A stretch of 64,000 bases of DNA. Origin: Magnetovibrio sp. PR-2. Lineage in GTDB: Bacteria > Pseudomonadota > Alphaproteobacteria > Rhodospirillales > Magnetovibrionaceae. The stretch covers positions 124,001 through 188,000 of the forward strand of contig NZ_JBAHUR010000003.1 in assembly GCF_036689815.1 (NCBI RefSeq), read 5' to 3'. A program made the translations under genes and the position numbers. Positions 36,116 through 46,479 of this stretch are shown here, piece after piece (the first letter of the stretch is position 1; each line of letters starts with the position of its first letter). The notes beneath the pieces were generated by a model. It saw only the letters and a list, made by a program, of their open reading frames with translations, had not been told where the DNA came from and searched no databases.

Positions 36116-36233
36116 GATTGTCTGGCTCCTTCCTAATCGTAGTTTTGATCACGCCCATAGACTCATTATCGCATAAGAATCTCTTCAGAAATAACAATAA
36201 CGTATCGGAACTGAATAAGATTATTTGTTGTGA

Positions 36234-36269
36234 CATATGCAAAACTTCATATGACGTAGTGTGCATATG
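36234..36269. promoter_or_regulatory. Triple CATATG motif in hemerythrin / CYTH-CHAD divergent region
   Basis: CATATG occurs at 36234-36239, 36248-36253 and 36264-36269, the last overlapping the CYTH-CHAD start. Regular spacing of 14 and 16 bp in an AT-rich divergent promoter might mark a regulator site, but chance is possible. Confidence 0.25.
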
Positions 36270-37868
36270 GTGATAAGATTCACACAAGATAAACGGTGTT
36301 TGGGTGTGGACTTGGGTGATTTACCTGCCAACTTGGAAGTCGAACTGAAGTTCGAACTGACGCCAGCCGATGCGCGCAAATTTGCGCGGGCGCCGGAAAT
36401 TAAGGCGCTGCAGACGGCGCGGACACGCTCCAAACCTCTTCAAGCCACATATTATGACACACCCGATCAAACGCTCGCCCAAAAAGGCGTGGCCTTGCGG
36501 GTGCGCAAAGAAGGTCGTGCGTTTGTACAGTGCCTCAAGGCTGCTGCGCCCGGCAAATCAGCCACAGGCTTTGCTCGCCATGAATGGGAATGGCGGGTGC
36601 TGAGCCAAGAGCTGGACTTTGACGACCTCACCAAGGAAAAAGAAGTTAAACCGTATCTTAAGGGGATCGACCTTAAATCCCTCGGGCCCATTTACAGCAC
36701 CGACATCCGCCGTCAAACCCGCCAGATCACCATGCCCGGTGGCAGTGTAATTTTGTGCGAGCTTGATCAAGGCAAGGTCATGGCGGCAGGGCGGGACACG
36801 CAGCTTTACGAGTTGGAGTTGGAACTGGTGTCCGGATCGGACGCGGAGCTGTTGGAGCTTGCACGCCTGATCACCACCATCGTGCCGGGCCGCTTATCAT
36901 CACGCACCAAGGCCTACCGTGGTCATGTGTTGTTCGAAGGCAATGGGGCGCCTTGGTTTGCAGCCGCGCATCCACCGTTGCCCAAAAAGGTCTCTGCCGA
37001 ACAGGTGTTGCGCTCCGCCATGCTGGAAGGCTTAAAACACCTCATCGTCAACGAAGACTGTGTGCTGGAACGTAGCCACATCGAAGGCGTTCATCAAATG
37101 CGCGTCGCTAGCCGCCGCATGCGTTCGGTCTTAACGACGTACAAAAAGATTTTGCCCAAAGGTTCGTTCGAAGACCTGTCCCAACACATCAAAGCCATCG
37201 GCAATGCCTTAGGCCCGGCGCGCGATTGGGATGTGTTCTTGGACGAAGTCTTAGGCGATGTGCAACGCGGATTTGAAAATGCACCAGCATTGGCTTTGAT
37301 GGAAACGCTGGCAAAGGCCAAGCAAGCGGAAGCTTACGCAAGCGCGCATAAAATGATTTTAAGTGCGGACTACGCCAAGACCCTGACCGACAGCTTGTAT
37401 TGGGTGGCAACGTCGGGGTGGACAAAGCAGGGCAAAGTCCCAGCCAAGCTCGCCGCGCCCGCAACCGTGACCGCCAAATCCGTGTTGGCAAAGCGTCATG
37501 GGGAGCTTTTGAAAACCGGGAAGGGGATTGAGAGCCTCAGCATCGAGCAGCGTCACGAATTGCGCATCGCCATTAAAAAAGCGCGGTATGCGTCTTCGTT
37601 CTTTGCCGAGCTGTACCCGAAAAAAACCACCAAAGCCTATTTGAAGGCGTTGAAGGGGCTGCAAGAAAGCTTAGGCCACTTAAACGATTTGGCCACGGCG
37701 GAACGCCTGATGGACGAACTGGCCGAAGGCTTGAGCGGAGACGAGCTTTGCCAAATCAAGCGTGCGTCCGGCATGGTGGACGGCTGGTACATGCACGCCC
37801 AGTCCCTGCGCGAAGACGAATTGATCAAAGCGTGGACCGCTTTTGTGAAGATTAAGCCTTTTTGGTAG
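36261..37868 (+). CDS. CYTH-CHAD domain protein (polyphosphate-associated)
   Basis: A 535-aa protein. The N-terminal CYTH (triphosphate tunnel) domain, about residues 24-225, starts with the ExExK signature EVELKFEL. The C-terminal CHAD domain, about 245-530, has conserved basic helices ([38 protein letters not shown]). CHAD binds inorganic polyphosphate, and CYTH enzymes hydrolyse triphosphates. A start at GTG 36261 is uncertain, since the CYTH core begins some 25 residues later. Its 3' end overlaps uvrA (opposite strand) by 17 bp. Confidence 0.88.
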   Translation: MHMVIRFTQDKRCLGVDLGDLPANLEVELKFELTPADARKFARAPEIKALQTARTRSKPLQATYYDTPDQTLAQKGVALRVRKEGRAFVQCLKAAAPGKSATGFARHEWEWRVLSQELDFDDLTKEKEVKPYLKGIDLKSLGPIYSTDIRRQTRQITMPGGSVILCELDQGKVMAAGRDTQLYELELELVSGSDAELLELARLITTIVPGRLSSRTKAYRGHVLFEGNGAPWFAAAHPPLPKKVSAEQVLRSAMLEGLKHLIVNEDCVLERSHIEGVHQMRVASRRMRSVLTTYKKILPKGSFEDLSQHIKAIGNALGPARDWDVFLDEVLGDVQRGFENAPALALMETLAKAKQAEAYASAHKMILSADYAKTLTDSLYWVATSGWTKQGKVPAKLAAPATVTAKSVLAKRHGELLKTGKGIESLSIEQRHELRIAIKKARYASSFFAELYPKKTTKAYLKALKGLQESLGHLNDLATAERLMDELAEGLSGDELCQIKRASGMVDGWYMHAQSLREDELIKAWTAFVKIKPFW

Positions 37869-40716
37869 CGGCTTTTTTCTTCGCAGCGCGCTTTTTCAAA
37901 TATGGCGCCAAGTATTGACCTGTATAGCTTTTCTTCACCTTAGCCACGGCTTCAGGCGTGCCTTCGGCGATCACCTTGCCGCCTTTGGAACCGCCTTCGG
38001 GGCCGAGGTCGATAATCCAGTCGGCAGTCTTAATGACTTCCAGATTGTGTTCGATGACGATCATGGTGTTGCCTTGATCGACCAAGGTGTGCAGCACTTC
38101 CAGCAACTTGTTCACATCTTCGAAGTGCAGACCCGTTGTGGGTTCGTCCAGGATGTAGAGCGTTTTGCCCGTGGCCCGCTTGGACAGTTCCTTGGCAAGT
38201 TTGACGCGTTGCGCTTCACCACCCGAGAGCGTGGTGGCTTGTTGGCCTAAGTGAATGTAGCTCAGGCCCACTTGGTTTAGGGTCGAGAGCTTGTCCCGTA
38301 TTGAGGGGACAGCTTTGAAGAACTCAAGGCCTTCTTCGATGGTCATGTCCAAGACGTCGGCGATGGACTTGCCGCGAAATTCGATGTCCAGGGTTTCGCG
38401 GTTATAACGCTTGCCCTTACACACGTCGCATTCCACATAGACGTCGGGCAAAAAATGCATTTCGATCTTAAGCACGCCGTCGCCTTGGCAGGCTTCGCAG
38501 CGTCCCCCCTTGACGTTGAAGCTGAACCGCCCCGGTTTGTACCCGCGCCGTTGCGATTCCGGCAGGCCCGCGAACCATTCGCGGATGGGGGTGAACGCAC
38601 CGGTGTAGGTGGCGGGGTTGGAGCGCGGTGTGCGGCCAATGGGGGATTGGTCGATGTCGACGATTTTGTCGATGAGCTCGATCCCGTCGATGCGTTCGTG
38701 TTCACCCGCATGCAGACGTGCACCGTGAAGACGGCGCGCGAAGGCTTTGTAGAGCGTTTCGATGACCAGTGAAGACTTGCCGCCACCCGACACGCCCGTG
38801 ACGCAGGTGAATGTGCCCAGGGGAATGTCCACATTGACCTTTTGCAAGTTGTTGGCTTCGGCCCCGATGATGGAAATGTATTGGTCTTTTTTGCCAACGC
38901 GCCGTTTGGCGGGAAGCGGCACTTCTTTGACACCCGTTAGGTATTGTCCCGTGAGGCTTTTGGGCTCGGCCATGACTTCGTCGGGGGTGCCGCGCGCAAT
39001 GACTTCGCCGCCGTGCACACCCGCGCCGGGGCCTAAGTCCAACAGGTAGTCTGCGGTGCGGATGGCGTCTTCGTCGTGTTCAACCACGATCACCGTGTTG
39101 CCCAAATCGCGCAGACGCTGCAAAGTTTCCAACAAGCGGTCGTTGTCGCGTTGGTGCAGGCCGATGCTGGGCTCGTCCAAGACGTACAACACACCCGTTA
39201 ACCCTGAACCGATTTGCGACGCTAGACGGATGCGCTGGCTTTCACCGCCCGACAACGTGCCGGACGCACGTGATAGGGTTAGATACTCCAAACCCACATT
39301 GACCAAGAAGCCCAAACGATCATTGATTTCGCGCAAAATACGTCGTGCAATTTCGCGCTGTTGTTTGGTCATGTCCTTGTGACACGTCTTGAACCACTTG
39401 GCCGCGTCGGCAATGGACATGTCGGTGACTTCGGAAATGTTCAGCGTGTTGATTTTGACCGCCAAGGCTTCAGGCTTCAAACGGTGCCCGCCGCAGGCTT
39501 CGCAATTGGTGACGGTTTGGTACTTACCCAATTCGTCACGCACCCAGTTGCTGTCCGTTTCCAACCAGCGGCGTTCCATGTTGGGGATCACGCCTTCGAA
39601 CGGTTTGGTGACTTGGTAGTTCTTGCGCCCGTCGTCGTAGCGCATGGTCACCGCTTCACCGTCGGTGCCGTACAAGACCATCTTTTGGATTTTTTTCGGC
39701 AGGTCGGCAAAGGCGGTTTGCAGCTCAAACCCGTAATGCACAGCCAAGCTGTCTAGGGTTTGGGTGTAGTAGGGCGAGCTGGACCCTGCCCACGGTGCTA
39801 TGGCGCCTTGGGCCAGCGTCAGGCGGTCGTCGGGGATGACGAGTTCCGGGTCGAAATACATCTCCGTGCCCAAACCGTCACACGACGGGCAAGCGCCAAA
39901 CGGGTTGTTGAACGAAAACAGGCGTGGTTCGACCTCATCAATGGTGAAGCCGGATACCGGACACGCAAACTTGGCCGAGAAGGTGGTTTGATCCCCGGTC
40001 TTTGCGTCTTCGGCAAACACAAGACCGTCTGCAAGGGCTAGCGCGGTTTCAAAGCTGTCGGCCAAACGGGTTTCGATGCCTTCTTTGACGGCGACACGGT
40101 CGACCACGACTTCGATGTTGTGTTTGACCTTTTTGTTCAGGGTCGGCACGTCTTCGATGTCATGGATCTCGCCGTCCACTTTGACGCGTTGGAAGCCCTT
40201 TTTGGCGAGCTCTTTGATTTCTTTTTTGTATTCACCCTTGCGCCCGCGCACGATGGGGGCCAGCAACAACAAACGCGTGCCCGGCTCCATATCCATGACC
40301 CGGTCGACCATCTGGCTCACGGTCTGACTTTCGATGGGCAACCCCGTAGCGGGGGAGTGAGGAACGCCGACCCGCGCCCACAACAGGCGCATGTAGTCGT
40401 AAATCTCCGTCACGGTGCCCACGGTGGAGCGCGGGTTGCGGCTGGTGGTTTTTTGTTCGATGGAGATCGCGGGGCTCAAACCCTCGATCAAGTCCACGTC
40501 CGGTTTAGACATCAGCTCCAAAAATTGGCGCGCATAAGCCGACAGGCTTTCGACGTAGCGCCGTTGGCCTTCGGCATAAATCGTATCAAACGCGAGGGAC
40601 GACTTGCCCGAGCCCGAAAGCCCCGTAATCACCACCAGTTTGTCGCGGGGGATTTGCACCTCGACGTCTTTGAGATTGTGTTCGCGCGCGCCGCTGACAT
40701 GGATGAAATCTTGCAT
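37852..40716 (-). CDS. uvrA: Excinuclease ABC subunit A
   Basis: A 954-aa DNA-damage recognition ATPase of nucleotide excision repair. It has two ABC modules with Walker [13 protein letters not shown] and [10 protein letters not shown], two ABC signatures ([24 protein letters not shown]), zinc-binding cysteines ([14 protein letters not shown]...CDVCKGKRY) and LDEPSIGLH / LDEPTTGLH. The second P-loop has Gly where Ser is usual. ATG 40716 gives the standard [16 protein letters not shown] start; a 44-residue upstream extension is rejected. Confidence 0.97.
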   Translation of the reverse strand: MQDFIHVSGAREHNLKDVEVQIPRDKLVVITGLSGSGKSSLAFDTIYAEGQRRYVESLSAYARQFLELMSKPDVDLIEGLSPAISIEQKTTSRNPRSTVGTVTEIYDYMRLLWARVGVPHSPATGLPIESQTVSQMVDRVMDMEPGTRLLLLAPIVRGRKGEYKKEIKELAKKGFQRVKVDGEIHDIEDVPTLNKKVKHNIEVVVDRVAVKEGIETRLADSFETALALADGLVFAEDAKTGDQTTFSAKFACPVSGFTIDEVEPRLFSFNNPFGACPSCDGLGTEMYFDPELVIPDDRLTLAQGAIAPWAGSSSPYYTQTLDSLAVHYGFELQTAFADLPKKIQKMVLYGTDGEAVTMRYDDGRKNYQVTKPFEGVIPNMERRWLETDSNWVRDELGKYQTVTNCEACGGHRLKPEALAVKINTLNISEVTDMSIADAAKWFKTCHKDMTKQQREIARRILREINDRLGFLVNVGLEYLTLSRASGTLSGGESQRIRLASQIGSGLTGVLYVLDEPSIGLHQRDNDRLLETLQRLRDLGNTVIVVEHDEDAIRTADYLLDLGPGAGVHGGEVIARGTPDEVMAEPKSLTGQYLTGVKEVPLPAKRRVGKKDQYISIIGAEANNLQKVNVDIPLGTFTCVTGVSGGGKSSLVIETLYKAFARRLHGARLHAGEHERIDGIELIDKIVDIDQSPIGRTPRSNPATYTGAFTPIREWFAGLPESQRRGYKPGRFSFNVKGGRCEACQGDGVLKIEMHFLPDVYVECDVCKGKRYNRETLDIEFRGKSIADVLDMTIEEGLEFFKAVPSIRDKLSTLNQVGLSYIHLGQQATTLSGGEAQRVKLAKELSKRATGKTLYILDEPTTGLHFEDVNKLLEVLHTLVDQGNTMIVIEHNLEVIKTADWIIDLGPEGGSKGGKVIAEGTPEAVAKVKKSYTGQYLAPYLKKRAAKKKAATKKA

Positions 40717-41024
40717 GGGGGATGATTCTTTGACTTTTTGGGTAAATTTGAGTGTTTCTAAAGCGCTTGTGCCACATTTAGACCCATCCGGAGTGCCCGT
40801 AAAGGGGGGGATTCGTAGGTTTTTTGGATATCCGTGGAAAACTGGCAAAAACCACTGGATTTGCAGCGCCTAAATAGCGAGAATAGCTTAGACAGGGAGG
40901 TTACGTAGCTATAGCTGCGACCTGGTGGGGAAATAAAACACCGTGGACGAGTGGGTTACCCTGTTCTTTGGCTGGTTTCAGTCATCGGGCAAGCTCTAAC
41001 GCGGTGCGTTGAATGTGAGTATGT
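40717..41024. other. Intergenic region between uvrA and receiver gene
   Basis: 308 bp between divergent genes that should carry both promoters. No conserved ORF, RNA or terminator is evident. I looked for the alphaproteobacterial LexA box (GTTC-N7-GTTC) and found only an unconvincing partial match near 40970. Confidence 0.6.
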
Positions 41025-41591
41025 ATGTCTGATTATAACTTGTCGCGACTTAACTTTCTGATTGTCGATGACAACAAGCACATGCGAGCTCTGGTCAAGA
41101 GCATCTTGCACGCGCTGGGAGTTAAGAACGTTCTGGACGCTTCGGATGGGGCCGATGCGTTCAAGGAACTGCGCCATTTCCCGGCGGACGTGATTATCTG
41201 TGACTGGAACATGTCGCCGTTGGACGGCTTGGATTTTGTGCGCATGGTGCGCACCGGTTCCGACAGCCCAAATCCGTTTGTGCCGATTATCATGCTGACC
41301 GGTCACACGGAAATGAACCGTGTGATGGAAGCCCGCGACAGCGGTGTTCATGAATTTCTTGCCAAGCCGATTTCGGCCAAAAAATTGTATACGCGTATCC
41401 GCTCGATCATTGAAAACCCGCGTCCATTTGTGCGTGCCGGTTTGTACTTCGGTCCTGACCGTCGTCGTAAACAAAGCCCCAACTACAATGGGCCGGAACG
41501 CCGCAAAGACGAAATGGCGGACCAGGGCGGTGGCGAAGTGGATGCTTCGGAAATGTCGCAAGATGAAATTAACGCCTTGCTGAACGGCTAG
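41025..41591 (+). CDS. CheY-like response regulator with Arg-rich segment and FliM-like C-terminal peptide
   Basis: A 188-aa protein. The receiver domain (about 8-130) has D15-D16, phosphoacceptor D60 (IICDWNMSP), T92 in MLTGH and K114 (FLAKPIS). It is followed by an Arg-rich stretch (142-161, GPDRRRK and GPERRK) and an acidic/Gly linker. The C-terminal MSQDEINALLNG (177-188) is nearly identical to the N-terminal CheY-binding motif of FliM (consensus LSQxEIDALLNG). No DNA-binding domain is present. Inference: a chemotaxis or flagellar-motor-linked regulator. An Hpt-domain gene follows after 39 bp. Confidence 0.88.
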   Translation: MSDYNLSRLNFLIVDDNKHMRALVKSILHALGVKNVLDASDGADAFKELRHFPADVIICDWNMSPLDGLDFVRMVRTGSDSPNPFVPIIMLTGHTEMNRVMEARDSGVHEFLAKPISAKKLYTRIRSIIENPRPFVRAGLYFGPDRRRKQSPNYNGPERRKDEMADQGGGEVDASEMSQDEINALLNG

Positions 41592-41630
41592 AGGCGTAAA
41601 GGCAAAAAAAAATCCTGAGGGTCAACGTAG

Positions 41631-42116
41631 ATGTCAGACGATAAACCGCAAGCTCAAGTCATTCGACCGCCGCAGACTTTGCAAAATAAAGTCGACAAGG
41701 GCGGTCCCGGTGCCGTTGATCTCGACGCCTTAGCCAAGGCAGAGGACGTTATCGCCAATTTAGCCGATGATTACCTGACGTGGGTGCAAGAAGACCTCGT
41801 GCGCATGGAAGCGGCCTATGAAGAAATGGTCAAAGGCGAGGGAGATCCGAAGGTCTTGTTGGATAACGTTTTCCAAATCGCCCACGACATGAAAGGCCAA
41901 GGCGGCAGCTTCGGCTACGACCTGATGACCGCCATTGGGGACCAGCTTTGCCGCTTGGTGGAAAAGATGGATCAAGTCACGCCGCGTGAAATCGGCATGG
42001 TTCGCGTGCACATCGACGCCATGCGTGTGATCATCGTTAAAGAACTCAAAGGCGATGGCGGTGACGAAGGCCGCAAGCTGTTGATGGGGCTAAGCCTCGT
42101 GGGCGACAAGGTTTAA
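41631..42116 (+). CDS. Hpt (histidine phosphotransfer) domain protein
   Basis: A 161-aa helical protein. The phosphotransfer motif is AHDMKGQGGSFGYDLM, with H85 as the likely phospho-acceptor followed by K88-G89, matching HxxKG of Hpt domains. Residues 1-30 are a flexible leader. No kinase domain is attached. It is likely co-transcribed with the receiver at 41025, which may be its partner (inference). The 3' end overlaps the convergent SDR gene by four bases. Confidence 0.82.
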   Translation: MSDDKPQAQVIRPPQTLQNKVDKGGPGAVDLDALAKAEDVIANLADDYLTWVQEDLVRMEAAYEEMVKGEGDPKVLLDNVFQIAHDMKGQGGSFGYDLMTAIGDQLCRLVEKMDQVTPREIGMVRVHIDAMRVIIVKELKGDGGDEGRKLLMGLSLVGDKV

Positions 42117-42898
42117 GCCGCAACCTCTTTTAGGATGGTCTCTAGTGCGGCGACAATCTCTTGGCATTTAGCATCGTTCAGCGCATCCGCATGAGGGGGC
42201 GCGAAGTGGCCTAGGTCGTTGTCGAAGTATTCACCGGCGTGGCCTAAGAACGCGTCGCTGAGGCTTGCGCGCACCAAGATGTCTGCGCCTATACCGATGT
42301 CCTTACCCTCCATACCAAAGCCTTCTTTGACCATCTTTGACCCCAGTAAAGAGCCCGGGTTGACCGAGACGATCAGCGGGTCCATGTCGGACAAGGCACG
42401 TGTCCACTGGGTGATGGCAAGCTTGCTTTGTGCATAAGCCGTCATGTCGTCGTCGAATTGGGACTGCCCGCTCAGCGCGTTGAGATCAACCGGCGCTTGG
42501 GCAGCGGAGGACAGGTTGACGATGCGCGCACCTTTCCCCAAGACCGGCATCAGGCGTTTTGTCAGCAGATAGGGCGCAATGGTGTTCACCACAAAACGCA
42601 CATCAATACCCAGCTCTGTCGTTGTGTTCGGCGTTTTGAGAACGCCTGCGTTGTTGATTAAGACGTCCAGTGTGTCGTGCTTCGCCATGACCGCGGCGGC
42701 GAGGGCTTCGACTTCTGACAGGTTGGAGAGGTCCGCCAAATAGCCTTCGGCATTGTCGTTCAAAAGTTCAAGCGTTGCATCCAGTTTTGCCGGGCTGCGT
42801 CCGTGCACCAAGACCTGATGGCCGTTCGCCGCCAACATCTTTGCGGTTTCCAAACCGATGCCGTCGGTGGCTCCGGTGATGAGAATGGTTTTGGTCAT
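42113..42898 (-). CDS. Short-chain dehydrogenase/reductase
   Basis: A 261-aa classical SDR. The NAD(P) site is TGATDGIG near the N-terminus, NNAG in the fourth strand, and the catalytic Ser (NLSSAAQ) and YAQSK (Tyr-x3-Lys) are present. The substrate is not identifiable; it resembles retinol-dehydrogenase-like SDRs. ATG 42898 gives MTKTILITGATDGIG; the longer frame is rejected. The start overlaps the stop of the winged-helix gene upstream (ATGA), suggesting joint expression. Confidence 0.9.
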   Translation of the reverse strand: MTKTILITGATDGIGLETAKMLAANGHQVLVHGRSPAKLDATLELLNDNAEGYLADLSNLSEVEALAAAVMAKHDTLDVLINNAGVLKTPNTTTELGIDVRFVVNTIAPYLLTKRLMPVLGKGARIVNLSSAAQAPVDLNALSGQSQFDDDMTAYAQSKLAITQWTRALSDMDPLIVSVNPGSLLGSKMVKEGFGMEGKDIGIGADILVRASLSDAFLGHAGEYFDNDLGHFAPPHADALNDAKCQEIVAALETILKEVAA

Positions 42899-43449
42899 GG
42901 GATGTCCAAACTTTCTCGGAAGCTTTCCAGCCAGTCCAGGTGGGCTTCCAACTGTTCGATGTCGTGGTCCAGCCACACAGCAAGATAGCCAGGCGCATCG
43001 CCATAGGACGCGCGCAAGTCGTCCAGACGCGCCAGCTCGGTTTCGCAGTTTTCGATCAAAATGTCGGCTTGTTCCAATTGGTCTTGGAATTCAATGAGGT
43101 GCAAGAACCTCAGTTTCAGGGTGGTGATGAGTTTGTTGACTTCTCCCCCCGCAGAGCGAATGCGAGATGTCATCAGCGCGTTCAGTTCCGCCACGCCTTT
43201 ATCGGTAAGCTTCAGCTGGGCATCGTCTTCCATACCGACACCGTTGACGGGCTCCACCAAGCCTTCGAACTTCAGCAATTCAATGGACGTGCCCATAATG
43301 TCCAGGGACGGCCCGGTGATGCGGCTGGTGAAGTGACGAATGGCGTTTGCCAGCTCGCTATAGCGCAGATGCGTGGGCGCAAGCGCCAACGTGCCCAGCG
43401 CACAAAGCCGGATCGCTTCTTTGGGCGTAAGGGTGTTGTCGGCAAACAT
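42895..43449 (-). CDS. Winged-helix protein, PadR-like by eye
   Basis: A 184-aa protein. The N-terminal half (about 10-95) has a winged-helix look: AIRLCALGTLALAPTHLRYSELANAIRHF, a recognition-like helix, and a charged wing before LTDKGVAELNALM. The C-terminal half is helical and coiled-coil-like (ADILIENCETELARLDDLRA), as in PadR-type dimerisation domains. The regulated target is unknown, but translational coupling to the SDR gene makes that a candidate. ATG 43449 is chosen over TTG 43458; GGAGGT lies about 11 nt before it. Confidence 0.68.
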   Translation of the reverse strand: MFADNTLTPKEAIRLCALGTLALAPTHLRYSELANAIRHFTSRITGPSLDIMGTSIELLKFEGLVEPVNGVGMEDDAQLKLTDKGVAELNALMTSRIRSAGGEVNKLITTLKLRFLHLIEFQDQLEQADILIENCETELARLDDLRASYGDAPGYLAVWLDHDIEQLEAHLDWLESFRESLDIP

Positions 43450-43549
43450 GAAAGGCAAGCACCTCCGAGAGAATCCTAGGCATTATATAGAACAGCTCCC
43501 CCCCGGTCACCAGGGGAGGAGCCGCAAAATAACAGCGTGTGTGAATGCC

Positions 43550-44950
43550 TTAGTCGATTTCTTCTTTCGAACGCGGTCCTTTTTTGAAGTCCACACGGTC
43601 TTTTGTGGCGTCATCGAGGCGGAACACATCGCGTTTGACCCGGCGATGGATGACAATGTCGATGTAGAGCGTTTGGTTGGGCTGGAAGAACTTCGATAAC
43701 TTCAAGCTGTCGCTTTTAAATTCGACAGGTTGATAATACGCCAAGCCGTCTTTGGGGCGCGCCACCACCCGGATGCCGAGATTGGTATTCTTACGCGTCA
43801 TCACATCGTAATTGACGTAATAAATCAGATGGTTTTTGTGTAGCTTGTTTTGTTGGTCGTCCACATAAAAGCCCTTGGGCAACTTGTCCGGTTTGAAGTT
43901 GGGACCACCCAACAAAAACAGGTCGTAGTCGTTAATCGGATTGCCAGCATCGTCGCGAATACGGAACGTCAATGTGGTGTAACGCTGCCCATCCAGCTCG
44001 TCTCTTTGGGTTTCGGTGGTCAACCGTTTAAAGGCACTGATGGATTTTGAGTATGCGTCTGGGGTTGTGACCTTCAGACAATTCATAATCCGGTTGATTA
44101 CGGGGCGTTGGTTTGAGTTTGCGGTGGTTGGGCTGAGCATGATGCCAATTTTGTCGCCGGAGTGACTGGCGTTCGGCACCACACCGAAGGGGCTGGGCTG
44201 GGGTGAGTGAGGCTCTTGCGGTACCAAAGGCCGGACCGAGAGCGTGTCCCAGCCTTGGCGCACTTTGACGGGCACGTCTTTGTGATCTTCCGTCAGCGTG
44301 ATCATGGTGTAGTTCATGTTGGCGCCAGATGCGCGCACAACGCCGTCCGATCCTTCTTCTACCAAGTAGCGGTTGAGGAAATCGTAGAGCTTGTTGTCAA
44401 TGGTTTGACCTGTGAGCACAAACGGGTAAACACCTTGATTGGGGTAGTCGCACGTTAAGTACTTTTCGCTGAGTTCCCACTGTTCTTCACTGCCCAAAGA
44501 CAACCAGTCTAAAATTTTGGTCCCGGGCTCGACCCCATTTACGAAGGCTTTGATGCGCCCCACGCGGGCTTTGCCCAGGGTCGCCAAAGGCGATCCGTGG
44601 TTGGCCGGGGCCAGCATGATCAGGTGATCCAGGGGGCAGCCTTTGCCGCCGGGGTAATAGTGTTCAATCCATTCGCGCACGACCGGACCACCGGTGGAAT
44701 GCGTGATGCAGGAAAACGATTTGGTCAGCCGTTTGTTGACCGGAATGTCGTTGCGCAACGCCGTGTCGAACGCGCGCACCACATCGTTCATGGTGACTTC
44801 ATCGTCAAAGCTGATGTAACGCCCCAAGTAGATGTGTTGAATTTCGATCTCCAACCCTGCTGCATTGGCGCGTGCGGCTATCAGTTCCGGCATTTGGCCG
44901 TATGTTTCCGTGTTGGTGACGCTCCAGCCGTGAACGAATAAAAGTAGCAT
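43550..44950 (-). CDS. Lipase-like alpha/beta hydrolase with C-terminal beta-rich region
   Basis: A 466-aa protein without an obvious signal peptide. It starts with LLLFVHGWSVTNTETYG (oxyanion HG), has the nucleophile elbow THSTGGPVVREW, and NHGSPLATLGK after it, as in triacylglycerol lipases and esterases. Residues after about 300 form a beta-rich domain of unknown role (TLTFRIRDDAGNPINDYDLFLLGG). Ribosome site AAAGGGAGG precedes the ATG. Isolated from its neighbours by gaps on both sides. Confidence 0.8.
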   Translation of the reverse strand: MLLLFVHGWSVTNTETYGQMPELIAARANAAGLEIEIQHIYLGRYISFDDEVTMNDVVRAFDTALRNDIPVNKRLTKSFSCITHSTGGPVVREWIEHYYPGGKGCPLDHLIMLAPANHGSPLATLGKARVGRIKAFVNGVEPGTKILDWLSLGSEEQWELSEKYLTCDYPNQGVYPFVLTGQTIDNKLYDFLNRYLVEEGSDGVVRASGANMNYTMITLTEDHKDVPVKVRQGWDTLSVRPLVPQEPHSPQPSPFGVVPNASHSGDKIGIMLSPTTANSNQRPVINRIMNCLKVTTPDAYSKSISAFKRLTTETQRDELDGQRYTTLTFRIRDDAGNPINDYDLFLLGGPNFKPDKLPKGFYVDDQQNKLHKNHLIYYVNYDVMTRKNTNLGIRVVARPKDGLAYYQPVEFKSDSLKLSKFFQPNQTLYIDIVIHRRVKRDVFRLDDATKDRVDFKKGPRSKEEID

Positions 44951-45040
44951 GCTCTAACCTCCCTTTAGACCTCGCTGTGTAATCATAAATCGACTTGAGG
45001 TGAGAGTCATGCACCTATAGAGTGTTTGTGGTGCACAATA

Positions 45041-45069
45041 AAAAGCGGCCCATATTGGGGCCGCTTTTT
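45041..45069 (-). terminator. Intrinsic terminator of hemA
   Basis: Stem AAAAGCGGCCC / GGGCCGCTTTT with a short loop. It lies 15 bp beyond the hemA stop on the minus strand and ends in a T run. Confidence 0.88.
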
Positions 45070-45083
45070 GGAAAGGGTGGAGG

Positions 45084-46295
45084 TTAAGCCGCCGCTTTAA
45101 GCCCCAATCGGCCCCAGACTTCCTTCAACGCCGCCACCAGTGCATCCATATGCTCATCGGTGTGGTGAGGGGTCGGCGTGAAGCGCAGGCGCTCTTTGCC
45201 GCGTTCCACGGTCGGGTAGTTGATGGGCTGTACATAGATGTTGTGGCGTTCCATCAAATCGTCCGAAGCTTGTTTGCATAGCACCGGATCACCGACCAAA
45301 ATGGGCACGATGTGGCTGACGCTGTCCATCACCGGAAGCCCTTCGTCCTTAAGGCGCTTTTTCAGCGTTGCGGCGCGTTCTTGGTGACGTTCGCGCAGTT
45401 CGTTGTGTTCTTTTAAGTGGTTCACGTTGGTGCGCGCAGCCGCAGCCACAGCCGGCGGCATGGAGCTTGAGAAAATAAAGCCCGTACCATAAGACCGCAC
45501 GAAGTCGCACATGGCTTTGGTGCCGGCAATATAGCCGCCGACCACACCAAACGCTTTGGCCAGTGTGCCTTGAATGATGGTGATGCGATCCATTTGGCCG
45601 TCGCGTTCCGCAACGCCTGCACCGCGCTGACCATAAAGGCCCACGGCGTGCACTTCGTCGATGAAGGTCATGGCACCGTATTTGTCGGCCAGATCGCAGA
45701 CGTCTTTGATCGGGGAGATGTCGCCGTCCATGGAATAAACGCTTTCAAAGGCAATCAATTTCGGACGGGATGGGTCGATGGTTTTGAGGATGTTTTCCAG
45801 GTCTTCCATATCGTTGTGGCGGAAGATGTGTTTTTCCGCACGCGAGTGGCGGATACCTTCGATCATGGAGTTGTGGTTTTTGCTGTCCGAAATGATCACG
45901 CAGTCCGGCAACATGGACGCGACCGTCGACAAGGTCGTCAGGTTGGCGATCCAGCCGGACTGGAACAGCAGAGCACTTTCGGTCTGGTGCAAATCGGCCA
46001 GGGCTTCTTCCAACAGCACGTGTTCGTGCATGGTGCCAGAAATGTTGCGTGTGCCGCCCGCACCGACACCGTAACCGCCCGCCGTGTCTTGCATGGCTTG
46101 AATGGCGTCCGGGTTTTGGCCCATGCCCATGTAGTCGTTGGAGCACCACACGGTGATCTCTTTGACCTCTCCGTCCCTGTGCACCATGGCTGAGGGGAAT
46201 TTCCCCGCTTGGCGTTGCAAGTCGGCAAAAACGCGATACCGGCCCTCTGCTTTCAGGTCCGCAATTTTGTCGGCGAAGAACTGTTCGTAGTTCAT
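45084..46295 (-). CDS. hemA: 5-aminolevulinate synthase (C4 pathway)
   Basis: A 403-aa PLP enzyme condensing glycine and succinyl-CoA, the first step of heme synthesis in alphaproteobacteria. Signatures are [47 protein letters not shown], the VYSMDGDI region, [12 protein letters not shown] and the PLP lysine in [15 protein letters not shown]. Ribosome site GGAGGA precedes the ATG. It has its own terminator and a candidate promoter. Confidence 0.97.
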   Translation of the reverse strand: MNYEQFFADKIADLKAEGRYRVFADLQRQAGKFPSAMVHRDGEVKEITVWCSNDYMGMGQNPDAIQAMQDTAGGYGVGAGGTRNISGTMHEHVLLEEALADLHQTESALLFQSGWIANLTTLSTVASMLPDCVIISDSKNHNSMIEGIRHSRAEKHIFRHNDMEDLENILKTIDPSRPKLIAFESVYSMDGDISPIKDVCDLADKYGAMTFIDEVHAVGLYGQRGAGVAERDGQMDRITIIQGTLAKAFGVVGGYIAGTKAMCDFVRSYGTGFIFSSSMPPAVAAAARTNVNHLKEHNELRERHQERAATLKKRLKDEGLPVMDSVSHIVPILVGDPVLCKQASDDLMERHNIYVQPINYPTVERGKERLRFTPTPHHTDEHMDALVAALKEVWGRLGLKAAA

Positions 46296-46383
46296 GGATT
46301 CCTCCGCAAGGGCAGGTGAGTGGCCGTGTCAAAACGCGGGGAGGTCTCTACCACTTTGCCTGCTGTGTTCTTTTTGGTCGGCT

Positions 46384-46413
46384 ATCTTACTCGAATCATA
46401 GGATTCAGAGCAA
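46384..46413 (-). promoter_or_regulatory. Candidate hemA promoter with palindrome in spacer
   Basis: On the minus strand TTGCTC and TAAGAT are separated by 18 bp, about 90 bp before the hemA start. The spacer contains a perfect GAATC-N4-GATTC dyad (46393-46406) that could be an operator. This is a by-eye match only. Confidence 0.35.
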
Positions 46414-46479
46414 CAATTTGCACATAAATCTGTGTTGTTTTTGCCACTTTTATCTCAGATTGGGGCAAGAATGGGGCAT

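Noticed and set aside
40955-40985. Possible LexA box upstream of uvrA
   Set aside because: The GTTC is followed at the right spacing by GGTT rather than GTTC; too weak to call, and I could not scan for alternatives.
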